DNA of 64,000 nucleotides from Rummeliibacillus pycnus (GTDB lineage: Bacteria > Bacillota > Bacilli > Bacillales_A > Planococcaceae), in NCBI RefSeq assembly GCF_002884495.1, contig NZ_KZ614145.1, positions 1,812,423 through 1,876,422 on the forward strand, in the 5' to 3' direction. How positions within the stretch are numbered: the stretch's first letter is position 1; the number at the start of each line of letters is the position of its first letter. Below the pieces are notes generated by a model that was given only the letters and a program-made list of their open reading frames with translations, ran no database searches and had not been told where the DNA came from. Of this stretch, positions 26,702 through 36,797 are shown piece by piece. The translations under genes were made by a program, and so were the position numbers.

Positions 26702-27604
26702 TTGAAAAAACGTCAATTAGGCTCAAGCAACTTACATATTTCTGAAATTGGTTTAGGTTGTATGTCTTTACCAACAAATTTGCAAGATGCTTCCTATATT
26801 ATGGATTCAGCACTTGACTATGGTATTAATTATTTCGATACTGCAGACCTTTATAACCGTGGCTTAAATGAAGAAATTATTGGCCAATTTATGAAAGAAA
26901 AAAGACAGGATATTATCTTAGCAACTAAAGTAGGGAACATTTGGGATTCATCAGGCGATTCTTGGCACTGGGATGCTTCTAAAACTCATATAAAAGAAGG
27001 GATTAAAGATAGTTTACATCGCTTGAAAACAGATTATATAGATCTGTATCAATTACACGGAGGTACAATGGAAGATAACTGGGATAATATAATAGAAGCA
27101 TTCGAAGAACTAAAACAAGAAGGTATGATTCGTGAATATGGTATTTCATCTATTAGACCTAATGTTTTAAAACGTTTCTTGCCAACTAGCAATGCTGTTT
27201 CAGTTATGATGCAATATAGCATGCTTGATCGAAGACCGGAAGAGTGGTTGGACTTTATCGCAGATCAAGGAGCCTCTGTTGTAACTAGGGGTTCTCTGGC
27301 AAAAGGTTTACTAACTAACGAATGGCAAAAACGCTTGATAAATACAAATGGCTATCTAACTTATTCACAGGAAGAACTTGAAAATATTTTAACTAAAATC
27401 ACCAATTCTACAACTTCTATTCATGCGGTTGCACTTAAAACAATTTTACAGCATCCAACAATTGCTTCTGCAGTCGTTGGAGCAAGCTCAAAAGAACAAT
27501 TAGTTACTACGATGAAAGCTTATAAAGAGATGGATGCAATTATTAATATCAAAGAGCTTATCGGTTTTACTAAAGAAGATACCTATACATCGCATCGTGA
27601 CTAA
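26702..27604 (+). CDS. yqkF: Aldo/keto reductase (YqkF-like)
   Basis: The 300-residue TIM-barrel NADPH-dependent oxidoreductase carries the catalytic tetrad in order: Asp in YFDTADLYNRG, Tyr in the same stretch, Lys in ILATKVGN and His in YQLHGG. The C-terminal cofactor motif VVGASSKEQL is present. The physiological substrate is unknown. It starts at a TTG behind GAGGAGGG. Its terminator follows at once. Confidence 0.88.
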   Translation: MKKRQLGSSNLHISEIGLGCMSLPTNLQDASYIMDSALDYGINYFDTADLYNRGLNEEIIGQFMKEKRQDIILATKVGNIWDSSGDSWHWDASKTHIKEGIKDSLHRLKTDYIDLYQLHGGTMEDNWDNIIEAFEELKQEGMIREYGISSIRPNVLKRFLPTSNAVSVMMQYSMLDRRPEEWLDFIADQGASVVTRGSLAKGLLTNEWQKRLINTNGYLTYSQEELENILTKITNSTTSIHAVALKTILQHPTIASAVVGASSKEQLVTTMKAYKEMDAIINIKELIGFTKEDTYTSHRD

Positions 27605-27608
27605 AAAA

Positions 27609-27642
27609 ATGCGAGAAGGAGTTATACTTCTTCTCGCATTTT
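27609..27642 (+). terminator. Terminator between yqkF and yqkE
   Basis: ATGCGAGAAG and CTTCTCGCAT form a stem with an 11-base loop and a TTTT tail, lying between the convergent genes yqkF and yqkE. Confidence 0.8.
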
Positions 27643-27646
27643 CACA

Positions 27647-27907
27647 TTAAAATTTAGAACCTTTATCTCCATACTCTTCAAGTAGTTCTGCAAAAGATTT
27701 ATTTTTTTCACGCTGTTTTCTTTCGAATGCAAGTTGTGCCTCTTTTTCTTCTTGCATTTGTTGTTCTTTTTCTACTAGCTCTTTTTTAGCTAGTTTTAAT
27801 TTAGCTACAACATCACCATTAAGTTGATCTTGTAAAGTTAACTTTTCTTCTTTGTCGATTGTATTCATTTGAGTGTGATTTTGTTGTTGTCTTTTTTTCT
27901 TTGCCAT
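27647..27907 (-). CDS. yqkE: YqkE-like small charged protein
   Basis: The 86-residue, highly charged soluble protein is mostly one predicted coiled coil (about 20-75, rich in Lys, Glu and Gln), ending RKQREKNKSFAELLEEYGDKGSKF. This tail and the MAKKKRQQQ start fit the DUF3886/YqkE family, and the gene sits between yqkF and yqkD as in B. subtilis. The function is unknown. AAAGGGGAAA precedes the ATG. Confidence 0.8.
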   Translation of the reverse strand: MAKKKRQQQNHTQMNTIDKEEKLTLQDQLNGDVVAKLKLAKKELVEKEQQMQEEKEAQLAFERKQREKNKSFAELLEEYGDKGSKF

Positions 27908-28322
27908 TTCAATTTCCCCTTTTTAAAACTCTGGTACGATTATTATCAGTTCATTTTATCCCTTAAGTACATTCTTTATCAACAGTTAATACAAATCCTT
28001 CATACAATATAGAAGAGAAAATGGCGAATAAAAAATTATAAATTACTCAAAACCATCGTCAATACACTTATCATTAGCCTAAAATTTGCCTTTTTCAACT
28101 ATCCTTCTTTAAAATAAAGCTTAGGAGAGTGTACTTTATTTTAAATGTATCAAAAGTTCAACAAAATTGTCGTTCTTAGTGTATTGAAATAACACTATCG
28201 GAGAAAAAACACTAAATAATTCGGAATAATAGTTAAAAGTATTTCAATCCATTAAACATTTACAACCTTTTCAAATGAAGAAATTTAGTCATATCAACAA
28301 AATTAGAGGGTGGGTGTTGAAT
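27908..28322. other. Intergenic region between yqkE and yqkD
   Basis: This AT-rich stretch should hold two divergent promoters. It includes an imperfect inverted repeat AAAATAAAG/CTTTATTTTA (about 28112-28144). No additional gene is supported. Confidence 0.4.
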
Positions 28323-29264
28323 ATGAAAAAAAGGATTATTTGGTCTTTTGGATTAATTACAGGTATCGTTGGGGGAATCCTCTCTCTTATTGGTTATCTC
28401 GTAACAAGTCGGATTATTTATATCAAGAAAAAGGATGATACTTTCATCTTAGAACGCGAAAAAAAAGCATTGAGATATGATGAAAAATGGTATGAATCAG
28501 TTGATAAAGAGTACTTAAGTATTCAATCACCTAATGGCTATCTCATTAAAGGAATTTATTTTAAACCTTTACAAACAGCAAATACAATGATTGTTTGCCA
28601 TGGTGTGACAGAAAACAAAGTGAACTCTATTAAATATGTTCGACTATTCGAAAGGCTAGGATTTAATACGGTCGTTTACGATCATAGAAGACATGGTGAA
28701 TCCGGTGGTAAAACGACAAGCTATGGTTATTATGAAAAATTTGATCTACAAGCCGTTCTACATTCAATAACTGAAAGATTAGGCACTGACGCACTTATTG
28801 GCGTACACGGTGAATCAATGGGAGCTGCTACGACCTTATTATATGCTGGAACATTAGAAGACAAAGCGGACTTTTATATTGCCGATTGTCCATTTTCTGA
28901 TTTCTCGGAAGAACTTTACCATTTACTTACAAAACAAACGCCCTTTAAGAGTCCATTTGCCATTAGGCTTGCAAATATATTCTTGCGCTTACGTGACGGC
29001 TATTGGTTAAAAAGCATTGCACCCCGTACTGCTGTTACTAATATTGAAAAACCTGTACTTTTTATTCACAGCTTACCCGATGATTTTATATTACCCGGTA
29101 TGACCATCGAATTATATCGATTAAAGAGAGGTCCTAAAATGTTAAAACTATTTGAACAAGGTGCACATGCCCAATCATTCAACGCAAACCCCAAAGAATA
29201 TGAAGAAACGGTTCGAGAATTTATTAAAGAATATGTATTAAATAAGGACCATTTCGCCAAATAA
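28323..29264 (+). CDS. yqkD: Alpha/beta hydrolase YqkD
   Basis: The 313-residue membrane-anchored serine hydrolase has an N-terminal hydrophobic segment (about 4-26) and an alpha/beta fold with oxyanion region VCHGVTENK, YDHRRHGESGG, and the nucleophile in GVHGESMGAATTLLYAG. Acid and His candidates are SLPDDF and EQGAHAQS. It is close to B. subtilis YqkD; the substrate is unknown. The frame opens at 28275, but GAGGGTGGG is spaced for the ATG at 28323, which starts the usual membrane anchor. Confidence 0.88.
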   Translation: MKKRIIWSFGLITGIVGGILSLIGYLVTSRIIYIKKKDDTFILEREKKALRYDEKWYESVDKEYLSIQSPNGYLIKGIYFKPLQTANTMIVCHGVTENKVNSIKYVRLFERLGFNTVVYDHRRHGESGGKTTSYGYYEKFDLQAVLHSITERLGTDALIGVHGESMGAATTLLYAGTLEDKADFYIADCPFSDFSEELYHLLTKQTPFKSPFAIRLANIFLRLRDGYWLKSIAPRTAVTNIEKPVLFIHSLPDDFILPGMTIELYRLKRGPKMLKLFEQGAHAQSFNANPKEYEETVREFIKEYVLNKDHFAK

Positions 29265-29275
29265 AATTGTATAAT

Positions 29276-29313
29276 AAAAATGCCAACAAAAGATATTTTT
29301 GTTGGCATTTTTT
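29276..29313 (+). terminator. Terminator of yqkD
   Basis: AAATGCCAACAAAA and TTTTGTTGGCATTT pair around a five-base loop with T-runs behind, 11 bases past the yqkD stop. Confidence 0.85.
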
Positions 29314-29395
29314 AAAATTGGTAATTAAACTATTTAAAATTGAGTTATATAAAATGACTGTCCATAAAGATTATTAACAAATTGGACAAAGCAAA

Positions 29396-29617
29396 TTATT
29401 TATTGCTCAATTTATTCATTTGATTCATCATTTGTTTGATTTGTTTTTCTGATGGTTTACGTCCCATTTGAGTCATCATCATACGTAGCATTTGTTCATT
29501 AATTGGTGGGTTTTCTTTTAAATATTTGAACATATATTGACGAGCCATAAAGAAACCGCCAACTAAACCTACGATTAATGCTACTACTATTAAAGCAATT
29601 GCTAATCCAGTACTCAC
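29396..29617 (-). CDS. yneF: YneF family membrane protein (UPF0154)
   Basis: The 73-residue single-pass protein has an N-terminal helix (about 4-25, with [14 protein letters not shown]) and the family signature [20 protein letters not shown] followed by a Lys/Asn/Met-rich tail. Function is unknown. The frame is open from 29662, but AGGAGGAAAC ahead of the GTG at 29617 sets the start and leaves a typical length. It follows sirA, as in B. subtilis. Confidence 0.9.
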   Translation of the reverse strand: MSTGLAIALIVVALIVGLVGGFFMARQYMFKYLKENPPINEQMLRMMMTQMGRKPSEKQIKQMMNQMNKLSNK

Positions 29618-29708
29618 TAAGTTTCCTCCTCTAAAATTCGCATACGAGAAATGTTTCTCCAAAGAGGATTATACAATAAAAACTACTTCGATACTACTAT
29701 TTATCTGA

Positions 29709-30149
29709 TTATCCCTCAGCTACAACAGAAAATTTAGGTGGTTTTAGCCAGCCACATTCCATTTCATTTTTATTAAATCCGATAAAACATGAACTAATTT
29801 TGGATAATGTTGCAAATAAATCTAATTCCAACATACGAGATCCAACACAGGTTACTACCATGTAGTATGGTTGAATTTCAATATGTAAATCTCCTTTAAA
29901 CTCGTTTGTCAAAAAAATTTCATGATTCTTCATATGAATAGCAGTAAAATTTTCATATAAATATTGCTCAATAAAAGCTTCAATTTCTTTTATCGGCAAT
30001 AATTCACATAAATATGCTAATTCCTGCGATGGATAAAAAGCATTTTGTTCAGTTTTTAATCCATTAATTAATTCGAATAATAAACGCTCTCTCCCGTATA
30101 CAAATGACTGATGCTTTTTTTTGACATGAAAGATTGAGTAAACACGCAT
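29709..30149 (-). CDS. sirA: Sporulation inhibitor of replication SirA
   Basis: The 146-residue protein matches SirA (YneE), which binds domain I of DnaA and blocks new replication rounds when sporulation begins. Overall identity to B. subtilis is low, but YGRERLLFELI near the N-terminus and CFIGFNKNEMECGWLKPP at the end are shared. The position between tkt and yneF agrees. Expression in B. subtilis is by Spo0A-P; I did not find a clear Spo0A box in the short upstream gap. Confidence 0.85.
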   Translation of the reverse strand: MRVYSIFHVKKKHQSFVYGRERLLFELINGLKTEQNAFYPSQELAYLCELLPIKEIEAFIEQYLYENFTAIHMKNHEIFLTNEFKGDLHIEIQPYYMVVTCVGSRMLELDLFATLSKISSCFIGFNKNEMECGWLKPPKFSVVAEG

Positions 30150-30246
30150 CTATTGTCACTCCCTTCTTTCATGTTATTATACCTTTATTTTATCGAATAT
30201 TTTGTCAATTTGAACTGTAAATAATACACTTTCTTTGTCAAAAAAC

Positions 30247-30279
30247 AAAAAGTAGAGGCAAATTACCTCTACTTTTTTT
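30247..30279 (-). terminator. Terminator of tkt
   Basis: AAAAGTAGAGG and CCTCTACTTTT pair around an eight-base loop with flanking A/T runs, directly behind the tkt stop. Confidence 0.85.
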
Positions 30280-30285
30280 AATCCA

Positions 30286-32289
30286 CTATTTTTCAAATAA
30301 TGCTTTTACTTTAGAAACGACATTTTCAACTGTAAATCCATATTCTTTCATAACAATTTCGCCTGGAGCACTTGCGCCAAAACCATCAATTGCAAGTACA
30401 TCACCTTCAAAACCAGTATATTTATGCCAACCAAATGAAGATGCCATTTCGATTGCTAAACGTTTTGTTACTGCTTTTGGCAATACGCTTTCTTTATATG
30501 CTTCGTCTTGTTCTTCAAAACGAGCAAAATCCGGCATTGAAACAACTGTTACATTGATTCCTTCTTTTGCAAGTTCAGCTTTCGCTCTTACTGCTAATTG
30601 TACTTCAGAGCCAGTTGCTAAAAGTAATGCATCTGCAACGTCTTTATTTGCTTTTTCTACAACATAAGCGCCTTTCGCAACGCCTTCATACACTTTTTGA
30701 ACATCAACATCTAGAACTGGTAAGTTCTGACGTGATAATACCAATGCTGTAGGTCGTTTTTTAGAAGATACTGCAAGTTTCCAAGCTGCTGCTGATTCGT
30801 TAGCATCTGCTGGACGAATCACAGATAGATTTGGCATTGCTCGCAATGCTGCTAAGTGTTCGATTGGTTCGTGAGTTGGACCGTCTTCCCCTACTGCAAT
30901 TGAATCATGTGTGAAAACATATGTCACAGGAAGTCCCATAAGTGCAGATAGACGAACTGCTGGACGAATATAGTCAGAGAATACAAAGAATGTGCCACCA
31001 AATACGTTTAATCCGCCATGAAGCGCCATACCATTAAGTGCTGCACCCATTGCAAATTCACGAACACCGAACCAAATATTACGGCCTTCACGATCTGTTG
31101 CTGAGAAGTCGCCTGCACCTTTAATCGTTGTTTTGTTTGAACCAGCAAGATCGGCACTACCACCAAAGAACGCTGGAATTTTTTGTGCTAATGCATTAAT
31201 TACTTCACCTGAAGATGAACGTGTTGCAATTGATTTACCAGCTTCATAAGTTGGAATTTCAGCATCAAAATCTGCTGGAAGTTCGCCAGAGATAGCTTGT
31301 TCTAATTGTGCACTTAATTCAGGATATGCTTCTTTGTATGTTTCAAATTGTGCATTCCAAGCCGCTTCAGCTTCTTCTCCTTGAACTTTTGCAGCTTGTT
31401 TAAATGTTTCATATACTTCTTCAGGTACGAAGAAGTCTTCATTATCCCATTCGTATGCTTGTTTTGTAAGCACTACTTCATCTTTACCAAGAGGTGCTCC
31501 GTGGGAAGCTGATTTACCAGATTTGTTTGGTGAACCAAAACCAATTACAGTTTTAACCTCAATTAAAGTAGGTTGACCTTTATGGGCTTTTGCAGTTTCA
31601 ATTGCATTATTAATCGCTTCAATGTCGTTACCGTCTTCTACTAATAAGTAGTTCCAGCCATATGCTTTAAAGCGTTCTGCTGTATTATCAGAGAATGATT
31701 TGTTTAAATCACCATCTAAAGAGATGTCATTACTATCATAAAGAACAATCAGTTTTTCTAATTTTAAGTGGCCTGCAAGTGAAGCCGCTTCTGCAGAAAC
31801 ACCTTCCATTAAGTCACCATCACCGCATAATGCAAATGTATAGTGATTAATAATGTCGTTTTCAGGTTTGTTATAAACACCTGCTAAATGTGCTTCAGCC
31901 ATTGCCATACCGACTGCCATTGAAATCCCTTGTCCTAGTGGGCCAGTTGTCGCTTCTACACCAACTGTATGACCAAATTCAGGGTGTCCTGGAGTTAATG
32001 AACCCCATTGACGGAAGTTTTTAATTTCTTCCATTGGAAGATCATAACCACCTAAATGTAGTAAGCTATATAAAAGCATTGAACCATGTCCTGCGGATAA
32101 TACAAATCGATCACGGTTAAACCATTTAGGATTTTTTGGATTATGATGTAATTGTTTTGTCCAAAGAGTATAAGCCATAGGTGCTGCACCCATTGGTAAA
32201 CCTGGATGACCAGAGTTTGCTTTTTCAATTGCATCGATAGACAAAGTACGGATTGTATTAATTGCAAGCTGATCTGCTTGTTGAGTCAT
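30286..32289 (-). CDS. tkt: Transketolase
   Basis: The 667-residue thiamine diphosphate enzyme exchanges two-carbon units in the pentose phosphate pathway. The TPP site is [22 protein letters not shown]; catalytic histidines lie in [14 protein letters not shown] and [21 protein letters not shown]. The frame opens at 32316, but AAAGGATG ahead of the ATG at 32289 gives the family N-terminus ([19 protein letters not shown]). Order ynzC-tkt-sirA is conserved. It links with the gluconate genes at 53-59 kb through pentose phosphates. Confidence 0.96.
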   Translation of the reverse strand: MTQQADQLAINTIRTLSIDAIEKANSGHPGLPMGAAPMAYTLWTKQLHHNPKNPKWFNRDRFVLSAGHGSMLLYSLLHLGGYDLPMEEIKNFRQWGSLTPGHPEFGHTVGVEATTGPLGQGISMAVGMAMAEAHLAGVYNKPENDIINHYTFALCGDGDLMEGVSAEAASLAGHLKLEKLIVLYDSNDISLDGDLNKSFSDNTAERFKAYGWNYLLVEDGNDIEAINNAIETAKAHKGQPTLIEVKTVIGFGSPNKSGKSASHGAPLGKDEVVLTKQAYEWDNEDFFVPEEVYETFKQAAKVQGEEAEAAWNAQFETYKEAYPELSAQLEQAISGELPADFDAEIPTYEAGKSIATRSSSGEVINALAQKIPAFFGGSADLAGSNKTTIKGAGDFSATDREGRNIWFGVREFAMGAALNGMALHGGLNVFGGTFFVFSDYIRPAVRLSALMGLPVTYVFTHDSIAVGEDGPTHEPIEHLAALRAMPNLSVIRPADANESAAAWKLAVSSKKRPTALVLSRQNLPVLDVDVQKVYEGVAKGAYVVEKANKDVADALLLATGSEVQLAVRAKAELAKEGINVTVVSMPDFARFEEQDEAYKESVLPKAVTKRLAIEMASSFGWHKYTGFEGDVLAIDGFGASAPGEIVMKEYGFTVENVVSKVKALFEK

Positions 32290-32383
32290 GAATATAGACA
32301 TCCTTTCTAAAAGCAAAATATTATTCTATTACAGTGTAGTCAACATTTCTACATAAAACAATGTTTTTTAGACAATTGTTCTG

Positions 32384-32620
32384 TTAATTTAAAGGTTTGT
32401 TTTTTTGTTGCTTTGCTCGCAATTTTGCTGGAGTCACTTCATCACCATTTGGATCGAAAATACGAACATTTTCAATTGTGCCCCTCATTGACTCGCGAAA
32501 AGTATCCAAATATTCTTTACGAAGTGCAGTTTGTTCTTTCGCTTCTTCAACAGTCAAACCTGTCTCTTTTGATTTCTTCGATAAATAGTTAATACGCTGA
32601 ATTTTTTCTTTTGGTAACAT
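32384..32620 (-). CDS. ynzC: YnzC family protein (UPF0291/DUF896)
   Basis: The 78-residue helical protein has the DUF896 pattern KIQRINYLSKKSKETGLTVE then TALRKEYLDTFRESMRGTIENV. In B. subtilis ynzC lies in the LexA-controlled yneA-yneB-ynzC unit; here it is split from yneB by the mocR/lysE pair. The start at 32620 has AAAGGTG at good spacing, in preference to 32638. Function is unknown. Confidence 0.88.
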   Translation of the reverse strand: MLPKEKIQRINYLSKKSKETGLTVEEAKEQTALRKEYLDTFRESMRGTIENVRIFDPNGDEVTPAKLRAKQQKNKPLN

Positions 32621-32662
32621 ATTATACACACCTTTCATTACTACCTTAACTTAAAGGTATGC

Positions 32663-32692
32663 AAAAAAAGCTTTAAGCGCAAGCTTAAAGCT
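32663..32692 (-). terminator. Terminator of the LysE exporter gene
   Basis: AGCTTTAAGC and GCTTAAAGCT form a perfect ten-pair stem with a four-base loop and seven T residues on the minus strand, about 75 bases past the lysE-type stop. Confidence 0.8.
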
Positions 32693-32768
32693 CCATTTAA
32701 ACGACAAAATCTATCATACTTTTGCTATTTAACATATTATTGGGATTCTTTTTTCTAAATTCAAGAAG

Positions 32769-33371
32769 TTATAACAGACTAATCAGTAAATACACGGCTG
32801 TTCCCCATATAAATAATGCAGAAATTTTATTTAATATCACAAAAACGTTTTCAGAAATATGTAACCTTTTTAGGCCAGCTCCTACAACCATTATTCCAAA
32901 AAACCAAATCCATGAAACACCCATACATGCAACAGCAAATAGAATTTGATCAGACCCTTTATACTTTAATGCGCTTGTCCCAATAACACCAACTGTGTCT
33001 AACAATGCATGTGGATTTAATAACGATACCGATAATGCAAAAAAGACTTGTTGTTTAATTGGTAGTGCCGATTTCCCTTTAATCTCTACAGAATTTGAGC
33101 CCCATATCACTTTACCCATATATAGTAAAAAGAAGATGCCACCAATTAATAAAATAAGACGAATCCATTCAAATTGCAAAACAATTAATGATAACCCAAA
33201 AACAGCTAAAATAATTAAAAATGTATCGCAAAGTGCTGCTGTTATAGCTGCAGGTATTGCTTTAAAAATATTGGGTTGTGTTACTCCTTGAGAAAAAACA
33301 AAAATATTTTGTACGCCTAAAGGAACAATTAAGCCGAATGCCAAAATAATTCCATGAATAAATGCTTCCAT
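32769..33371 (-). CDS. LysE/ArgO-family amino acid exporter
   Basis: The 200-residue inner membrane protein has about six helices and the LysE family opening GIILAFGLIVPLGVQNIFVFSQG, with SLLNPHALLDTVGVIG in the middle. These proteins export basic or other amino acids; B. subtilis YisU is a relative. It diverges from a MocR-type regulator across a short region with an operator-like palindrome, so it is probably that regulator's target. Both genes are inserted between yneB and ynzC relative to B. subtilis. Confidence 0.88.
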   Translation of the reverse strand: MEAFIHGIILAFGLIVPLGVQNIFVFSQGVTQPNIFKAIPAAITAALCDTFLIILAVFGLSLIVLQFEWIRLILLIGGIFFLLYMGKVIWGSNSVEIKGKSALPIKQQVFFALSVSLLNPHALLDTVGVIGTSALKYKGSDQILFAVACMGVSWIWFFGIMVVGAGLKRLHISENVFVILNKISALFIWGTAVYLLISLL

Positions 33372-33428
33372 TATACAACTCCCTTTCTTTTACCATCGTA
33401 CTATGTTATATAAATAAGAAAAGGTCCA

Positions 33429-33454
33429 ATTGGATGGTAATAAAACCACCCAAT
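33429..33454. promoter_or_regulatory. Operator-like palindrome between the exporter and mocR-type genes
   Basis: The arms ATTGGATGGT and ACCACCCAAT are complementary in nine of ten positions and are separated by six bases. The site is 21 bases before the regulator's start and about 57 bases upstream of the exporter's, suiting a MocR-type dimer that controls both. Confidence 0.6.
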
Positions 33455-33475
33455 TTTCAAAAGGGGGAAAATAGC

Positions 33476-34918
33476 ATGTGGAAACCAACTAGGAAGGCAT
33501 CAATTAGTATACAACGCCAAATTATTAACTGGATTTTAGATCAAATCCAGTCAGGTGACTGGGGTGTAGGGACTAAGTTACCCCCACAGCGTCAGCTTGC
33601 AATACAATTTAATGTGAACCGTAGCACTATTCAACAGGCTTTAGAAGAATTAAAAGCAGATGGAATTTTAAACTCTAAAGTTGGTTCTGGTGTATTTGTT
33701 GCTAATAATTCATGGAACGTTTTAGCAAAAAACAACCAACCAAATTGGCAAAAATATATTGAAGCAAGTATCCATAGGCCTAACTACCATACGATTCAGC
33801 TAATAAACGAATTTGAGCAAGACGATTCAATTATTCGTTTAGGAACTGGAGAACTCTCCCCTTCTTTATTGCCAACTAAACAATTGAAAGAATCCCTACA
33901 TAAACTGTCATTTGACGGAAAGGATTTTGGCTATTCTTCCCCTCAAGGTAGTACAAAATTGCGCCATGAACTATGTAACTATTTAAAAAAGCGTGGGATT
34001 ACCACTAAACCAGAAAATATATTAATCGTATCAGGGGCATTACAAGCACTTCAATTGATGGCAGTGGGATTATTTGAAACAGGATCCATTGTGTTTCAAG
34101 ACCCTATCTCGTATCTCAATTCTATTCATCCATTTCAATCATATGGAATGCAGATGAAATCCGTAAACCGAGATAAGCAACTTAAACAAACATTACAATT
34201 GAAGAAAAAGAATAGGCAATCGATTTTCTACACTGTTCCAACATTGAATAATCCCACTGGGAGAGTTTGGACATTTCAAGAGAAACAGCATTTATACAAT
34301 ACTTGCAAAGAACTACAAATCCCCATTATTGAAGATGATGTTTACTCTGAATTATTATTTCAATCTCCAATACCATCTATTAAATCCCTTGATACAGCTG
34401 GACAAGTTCTATACATTGGAAGTATTTCGAAAACATTAAGCCCAGGATTACGGATTGGTTGGATCGTTGGACCAACTCCTGTTATTAAAAGATTAGCTGA
34501 TATTAAAATGCAGATGGATTATGGTTCAAGTGCCGTTTCACAAGAGATTGTGACATACTGGCTAACTTCAGACCTTTATGAAAATCATTTAATTGAATTA
34601 CGAGAACATTTAAGGTTTCGTGCAAAATTTGTAGAGAATATTCTTAATCAACAGTTCAGTTCAATCGCTAAATGGGAAAATTCAAGCGGGGGTTTTTATA
34701 TTTGGTTAAGATTTGATGAACCCATTGTAACAAAGGAATTTTTCTTAAAACTTCTTAAAAGAAAAGTATTGATTAATCCTGGTTATATTTATGATCCTGA
34801 TGATTCAGACCATATTCGTTTGTCCTATTCATATGCCTCATTAGATGAATTAAAGAAAGGTTTACAAATCTTATACGAGGAAAGTCTAACCACAATAAAA
34901 AACAGTTGTACTCCTTAA
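33476..34918 (+). CDS. MocR-type regulator (GntR helix-turn-helix fused to aminotransferase domain)
   Basis: The 480-residue fusion has an N-terminal GntR winged helix (about 10-75: LPPQRQLAIQFNVNRSTIQQALEEL) and a fold-I aminotransferase-like domain (about 110-470). The PLP lysine is expected in YIGSISKTLSPGLRIGW; NPTGR and IEDDVYSEL are also present. MocR proteins sense PLP with or without an amino acid. A long frame opens at 33362, but AAAAGGGGG ahead of the ATG at 33476 sets the start. The LysE-type exporter next door suggests an amino acid effector. Confidence 0.9.
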   Translation: MWKPTRKASISIQRQIINWILDQIQSGDWGVGTKLPPQRQLAIQFNVNRSTIQQALEELKADGILNSKVGSGVFVANNSWNVLAKNNQPNWQKYIEASIHRPNYHTIQLINEFEQDDSIIRLGTGELSPSLLPTKQLKESLHKLSFDGKDFGYSSPQGSTKLRHELCNYLKKRGITTKPENILIVSGALQALQLMAVGLFETGSIVFQDPISYLNSIHPFQSYGMQMKSVNRDKQLKQTLQLKKKNRQSIFYTVPTLNNPTGRVWTFQEKQHLYNTCKELQIPIIEDDVYSELLFQSPIPSIKSLDTAGQVLYIGSISKTLSPGLRIGWIVGPTPVIKRLADIKMQMDYGSSAVSQEIVTYWLTSDLYENHLIELREHLRFRAKFVENILNQQFSSIAKWENSSGGFYIWLRFDEPIVTKEFFLKLLKRKVLINPGYIYDPDDSDHIRLSYSYASLDELKKGLQILYEESLTTIKNSCTP

Positions 34919-34937
34919 TTTGGAATACAGCTGTTTT
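34895..34937 (+). terminator. Terminator overlapping the end of the mocR-type gene
   Basis: AAAACAGTTGTA and TACAGCTGTTTT pair around a 17-base loop; the left arm lies in the last codons of the gene. Confidence 0.6.
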
Positions 34938-34967
34938 CTGTAAGATAATATTTTTTCTAACGAATCC

Positions 34968-35935
<968 letters not shown>

Positions 35936-35952
35936 ATGAATCTCCCTTCCAT

Positions 35953-36045
35953 CGAATGTTTGTTCGGAATGTATGTTCTCACTATAAAACGAACACTTGT
36001 TTTTGTCAAACGTTTTTTCGAACCTACGTTTGCATAGTTTGTTCG
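35953..36045. promoter_or_regulatory. Cluster of LexA (SOS) boxes between yneA and lexA
   Basis: Sites resembling CGAACnnnnGTTCG are CGAATGTTTGTTCG (35953-35966), GGAATGTATGTTCT (35966-35979), CGAACACTTGTTTT (35990-36003) and CGAACCTACGTTTG (36019-36032), with a weak fifth half at 36041-36045. Two differ from consensus by one base. This matches the multi-box yneA/lexA control region of B. subtilis. Confidence 0.85.
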
Positions 36046-36101
36046 GTAATGCTATACTAAATTTAACAATTAGAAGAATACTAAGATAAGAGGTGAATGG
36101 A

Positions 36102-36716
36102 TTGAAAAAAGTATCGAAAAGACAAGAAGATATACTAGAATTTATTAAAGAAGAAGTTCGTACAAAAGGATACCCACCTTCCGTCCGCGAAATTGGGGAG
36201 GCAGTGGGATTAGCATCAAGTTCTACTGTCCACGGGCATTTAAATAGACTTGAAAGCAAAGGACTTATTCGTCGAGATCCAACTAAACCTCGTGCAATAG
36301 AAATTTTGGATCAAGATAATATTTCAAAACAAGGCGTCATGCATGTTCCGCTAGTGGGAAAAGTTACCGCAGGATTGCCAATAACAGCGATTGAAAATAT
36401 AGAAGAATATTTCCCTATTCCAGACTATTATGGAACTTCTGATGATCATATTTTCATGCTTGAAATTATGGGTGAATCTATGATTGAAGCAGGTATTCTA
36501 GATGGCGATTATGTGATCGTAAAACAACAAGCTACAGCAAATAACGGTGATATTGTTGTTGCAATGACAGAAGAAAACGAAGCCACTGTAAAACGTTTTT
36601 ATAAAGAAGACGGTTTTTTCAGACTTCAACCAGAAAATTCTTCAATGGAACCCATTATTGTAGAAAATGTTTCTGTCCTTGGTAAAGTAGTAGGATTGTA
36701 TCGAAATGTTCATTAA
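36102..36716 (+). CDS. lexA: SOS repressor LexA
   Basis: The 204-residue repressor has an N-terminal winged helix (about 1-65: [20 protein letters not shown]) and a C-terminal self-cleaving protease. The Ala90-Gly91 cleavage bond lies in VTAGLPI, the nucleophile is Ser126 in GESMIEAG and the base is Lys164 in ATVKRF. The start is taken as TTG at 36102, with AAGAGGTGA upstream, giving B. subtilis-like length; a GTG at 36093 is the alternative. It represses itself and yneA-yneB. Confidence 0.96.
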   Translation: MKKVSKRQEDILEFIKEEVRTKGYPPSVREIGEAVGLASSSTVHGHLNRLESKGLIRRDPTKPRAIEILDQDNISKQGVMHVPLVGKVTAGLPITAIENIEEYFPIPDYYGTSDDHIFMLEIMGESMIEAGILDGDYVIVKQQATANNGDIVVAMTEENEATVKRFYKEDGFFRLQPENSSMEPIIVENVSVLGKVVGLYRNVH

Positions 36717-36724
36717 TATCATAT

Positions 36725-36772
36725 GAAAAAGCATCCAAATCTATTCTAATTAAATAGATTTGGATGCTTTTT
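36725..36772 (+). terminator. Terminator of lexA
   Basis: AAAAGCATCCAAATCTATT and its near-perfect complement form a long stem followed by TTTTTT, immediately behind lexA. Confidence 0.88.
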
Positions 36773-36797
36773 TCTCCAATAATTTATTTGACACTTT

